A DNA stretch of 6,506 nt from Bacteroidota bacterium (lineage in GTDB: Bacteria > Bacteroidota > Rhodothermia > Rhodothermales > JAAAOL01), in contig JAAAOL010000181.1 of assembly GCA_009908885.1 (NCBI GenBank), forward strand, positions 1 through 6,506. Direction: 5' to 3'. Under the pieces are notes generated by a model. The model ran no database searches and was not told the origin of the DNA. It worked only from the letters and a program-made list of their open reading frames with translations. Positions 5,283-6,506 of this stretch are shown one piece after another; the stretch's first letter is position 1; each line of letters starts with the position of its first letter. A program made the position numbers and the translations under genes.

Positions 5283-6281
5283 CTAGAGGCCGAGGGTGTC
5301 GAGCAACGCAGCGTCGGTGGCGTCGATGCGTCCGGCGCGGCGGTCGGCGCGGAGCTGGGCGACGAAGAGGGTGTTGTAGAGTCCGAGCACGTAGTCGCTC
5401 CGCTTGCGGTGTTCGTCGAAGAACCTCGTCACCTCCATGTCGCGGAGCGCGTCGTCCACGTAGATCGCCCGCGGGCCGTGCGGGCCGGGACGGGCCTCGC
5501 CCGGAAAGCTGCGCTCGGGCTCGAACTGTTTGTCGCCGAAGTGGCACCCCGCGCACTGGGTCGGCGTCTTGAGCTGGCGGGGCGCGGTCGACGTCGTGCG
5601 GGCCAGCGTGCCATCGGGGCCGTAGGTCATATAATCCCAGAAGCCATCCGGGCGCTTCTGCATGACCGTCGCCTCCACGAGGGTCGTGTCGTCCCAGTGC
5701 TCGCCGACGATGGTCGTGCCCTCCGGATACAACAACTGCGCGCCCGCCTCATGGTAGCCTCGCAGCGCGGCCCGGAGCGCGCCTTCGTCGACGTGAATTT
5801 GGCGGAGGGCCGTCGTCATGACGCCGTGCAGCTCGACCGTGAACCAACCCTCGTCCCGATATGGCACCGTCGCCCGGAGCGCGTCGAGCGTCGGGGGCAG
5901 GCGGCGGGCGTCGTAGTACGTAGCTTGCAAAAACGGCTTTAGCCCGTCCCAGTCCAGGGTTTCGGTGCTGCCGCGCAGCTGCTGCGCCGCGTCCGGGTGC
6001 CAGGCGGTCAGCGAGTCCAACTGGAGGTACGTGTCGCCGTCCCGCAGCACCAGGAGTCCGGCGTCGAACGGGTCGCGGGCCGGGCCGGGCACGTAGCCGC
6101 CGAAGTAATAGCGCAGCAAGGCCTCGGCGTCCGACTTGTCGAGCGTGACTCGCCGGAGGCCGTCCTCTGGCGGCGGGGCGGCCTGTTCTGCATTCGCGCC
6201 GCACCCCATCAGCACGACCACCAGCAAGCATCCCACGACCCATACGGGCAACACTCGCGAAAGCATGTCGAGAATAGGCAT
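5283..6281 (-). CDS. Monohaem lipoprotein, cytochrome P460/c'-beta-like
   Basis: The product (332 residues from the ATG at 6281) begins with a hydrophobic signal ending in lipobox LMGC, placing the lipidated Cys at residue 27; it is probably a membrane-anchored periplasmic protein. The C-terminal half contains YPEGTTIVGEHW, then KRPDGFWDYMTYGPDG and the single haem motif CAGCH (243-247). This order (PxGT strand, Trp-Tyr strand, DG turn, CxxCH) resembles the cytochrome P460/cytochrome c'-beta group, whose members handle hydroxylamine or NO or have no known role. Met282, the only Met after the haem site, could be a sixth ligand. There is no lysine between Lys115 and Lys209, where the haem-crosslinking lysine of true P460 would be expected. 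Residues 40-170 are unrecognised. The longer GTG start at 6353 would put DQDD before the signal and is unlikely; the ATG at 6266 is a fair alternative. The gene lies 47 bases upstream of folB. Confidence 0.7.
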   Translation of the reverse strand: MPILDMLSRVLPVWVVGCLLVVVLMGCGANAEQAAPPPEDGLRRVTLDKSDAEALLRYYFGGYVPGPARDPFDAGLLVLRDGDTYLQLDSLTAWHPDAAQQLRGSTETLDWDGLKPFLQATYYDARRLPPTLDALRATVPYRDEGWFTVELHGVMTTALRQIHVDEGALRAALRGYHEAGAQLLYPEGTTIVGEHWDDTTLVEATVMQKRPDGFWDYMTYGPDGTLARTTSTAPRQLKTPTQCAGCHFGDKQFEPERSFPGEARPGPHGPRAIYVDDALRDMEVTRFFDEHRKRSDYVLGLYNTLFVAQLRADRRAGRIDATDAALLDTLGL

Positions 6282-6369
6282 TCGAAGGAAATCAGGGTCG
6301 TCCTGATCGACGAGCGAGCGACGCGTGAGAGGAGGCGTTGTCGCGTACGGCACCCTCGCGGAAGAGATC

Positions 6370-6506
6370 CTACGTGGAGACGGATAAGAACGTTTGCGCA
6401 GCGTCCGTCACGGTGTCGCTTGCGTCCTCTCCTTCCACGTATGTGTTTAGCGTATATCCGCCGCGCATTGCGCCCCCGACCTGCGGTGCGGGATCTGTGA
6501 CTGTGG
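6370..6506 (-). CDS. Possible 3' end of an unidentified gene (partial)
   Basis: On the minus strand one frame is open from the right edge to a TAG at 6372-6370, about 44 codons. Its translation includes MRGGYTLNTYVEGEDASD and ends in FLSVST. The composition (Asp, Glu, Thr and Gly rather than Arg) looks more protein-like than the other frames here, one of which is an Arg-rich shadow. It would be followed in the same direction by the haem lipoprotein gene. The family is not recognised and the frame is short enough to be chance. Confidence 0.25.
   Translation of the reverse strand, partial: TVTDPAPQVGGAMRGGYTLNTYVEGEDASDTVTDAAQTFLSVST

Noticed and set aside
6282..6353. N-terminal extension of the haem lipoprotein from the GTG at 6353
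   Set aside because: It would put 24 residues, including an acidic DQDDPD stretch, before the signal peptide; the ATGs at 6281 and 6266 give normal lipoprotein signals.

Overview
The window is a GC-rich bacterial chromosome segment with five complete protein genes, one gene clipped at the left edge, a possible clipped frame at the right edge, and a 615-base repeat-filled spacer in the middle. None of the chosen start codons has a recognisable AGGAGG-type Shine-Dalgarno sequence, and the best promoter match has a TAnnTTTG-like -7 box. Both traits are typical of Bacteroidota and relatives. With the high GC content and acidic, Asp/Glu/Thr-rich stretches, this suggests something near the Rhodothermales, but that placement is inference.

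Layout. (1) Bases 1-1127, minus strand: a ParA/Soj-type ATPase with an unusual repetitive acidic tail. Its stop overlaps (ATGA) the start of a downstream gene that leaves the window. (2) Bases 1191-2801, plus strand, divergent from parA: a protein with full apolipoprotein N-acyltransferase (Lnt) architecture, but all three catalytic triad positions are substituted by Gly, Gln and Gly. (3) Bases 2802-3416: no convincing gene. It holds several degenerate arrays of a 7-base unit (NNTGCGT or its complement), a 31-base direct repeat pair and a long imperfect inverted repeat. (4) Bases 3417-4824, plus strand: a Maf-family nucleotide pyrophosphatase overlapping by 8 bases a class I glutamine amidotransferase, so the pair is probably coupled in translation. 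(5) Bases 4840-6281, minus strand: a monohaem lipoprotein resembling the cytochrome P460/c'-beta group, followed by folB (dihydroneopterin aldolase). A hairpin sits where folB converges on the amidotransferase gene.

How the genes fit together. Maf (clearing noncanonical or excess nucleotides), the GMP-synthase-like amidotransferase and FolB (folate synthesis) are all loosely nucleotide or cofactor housekeeping. The P460-like protein carries a lipobox and so would be a client of lipoprotein maturation, but nothing ties it specifically to the Lnt-like protein. The strongest candidate for something undescribed is the Lnt-like protein: membrane segments, nitrilase fold landmarks and secondary active-site glutamates are kept, yet the Glu-Lys-Cys triad is gone. 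The heptamer-repeat spacer is the second most unusual element.
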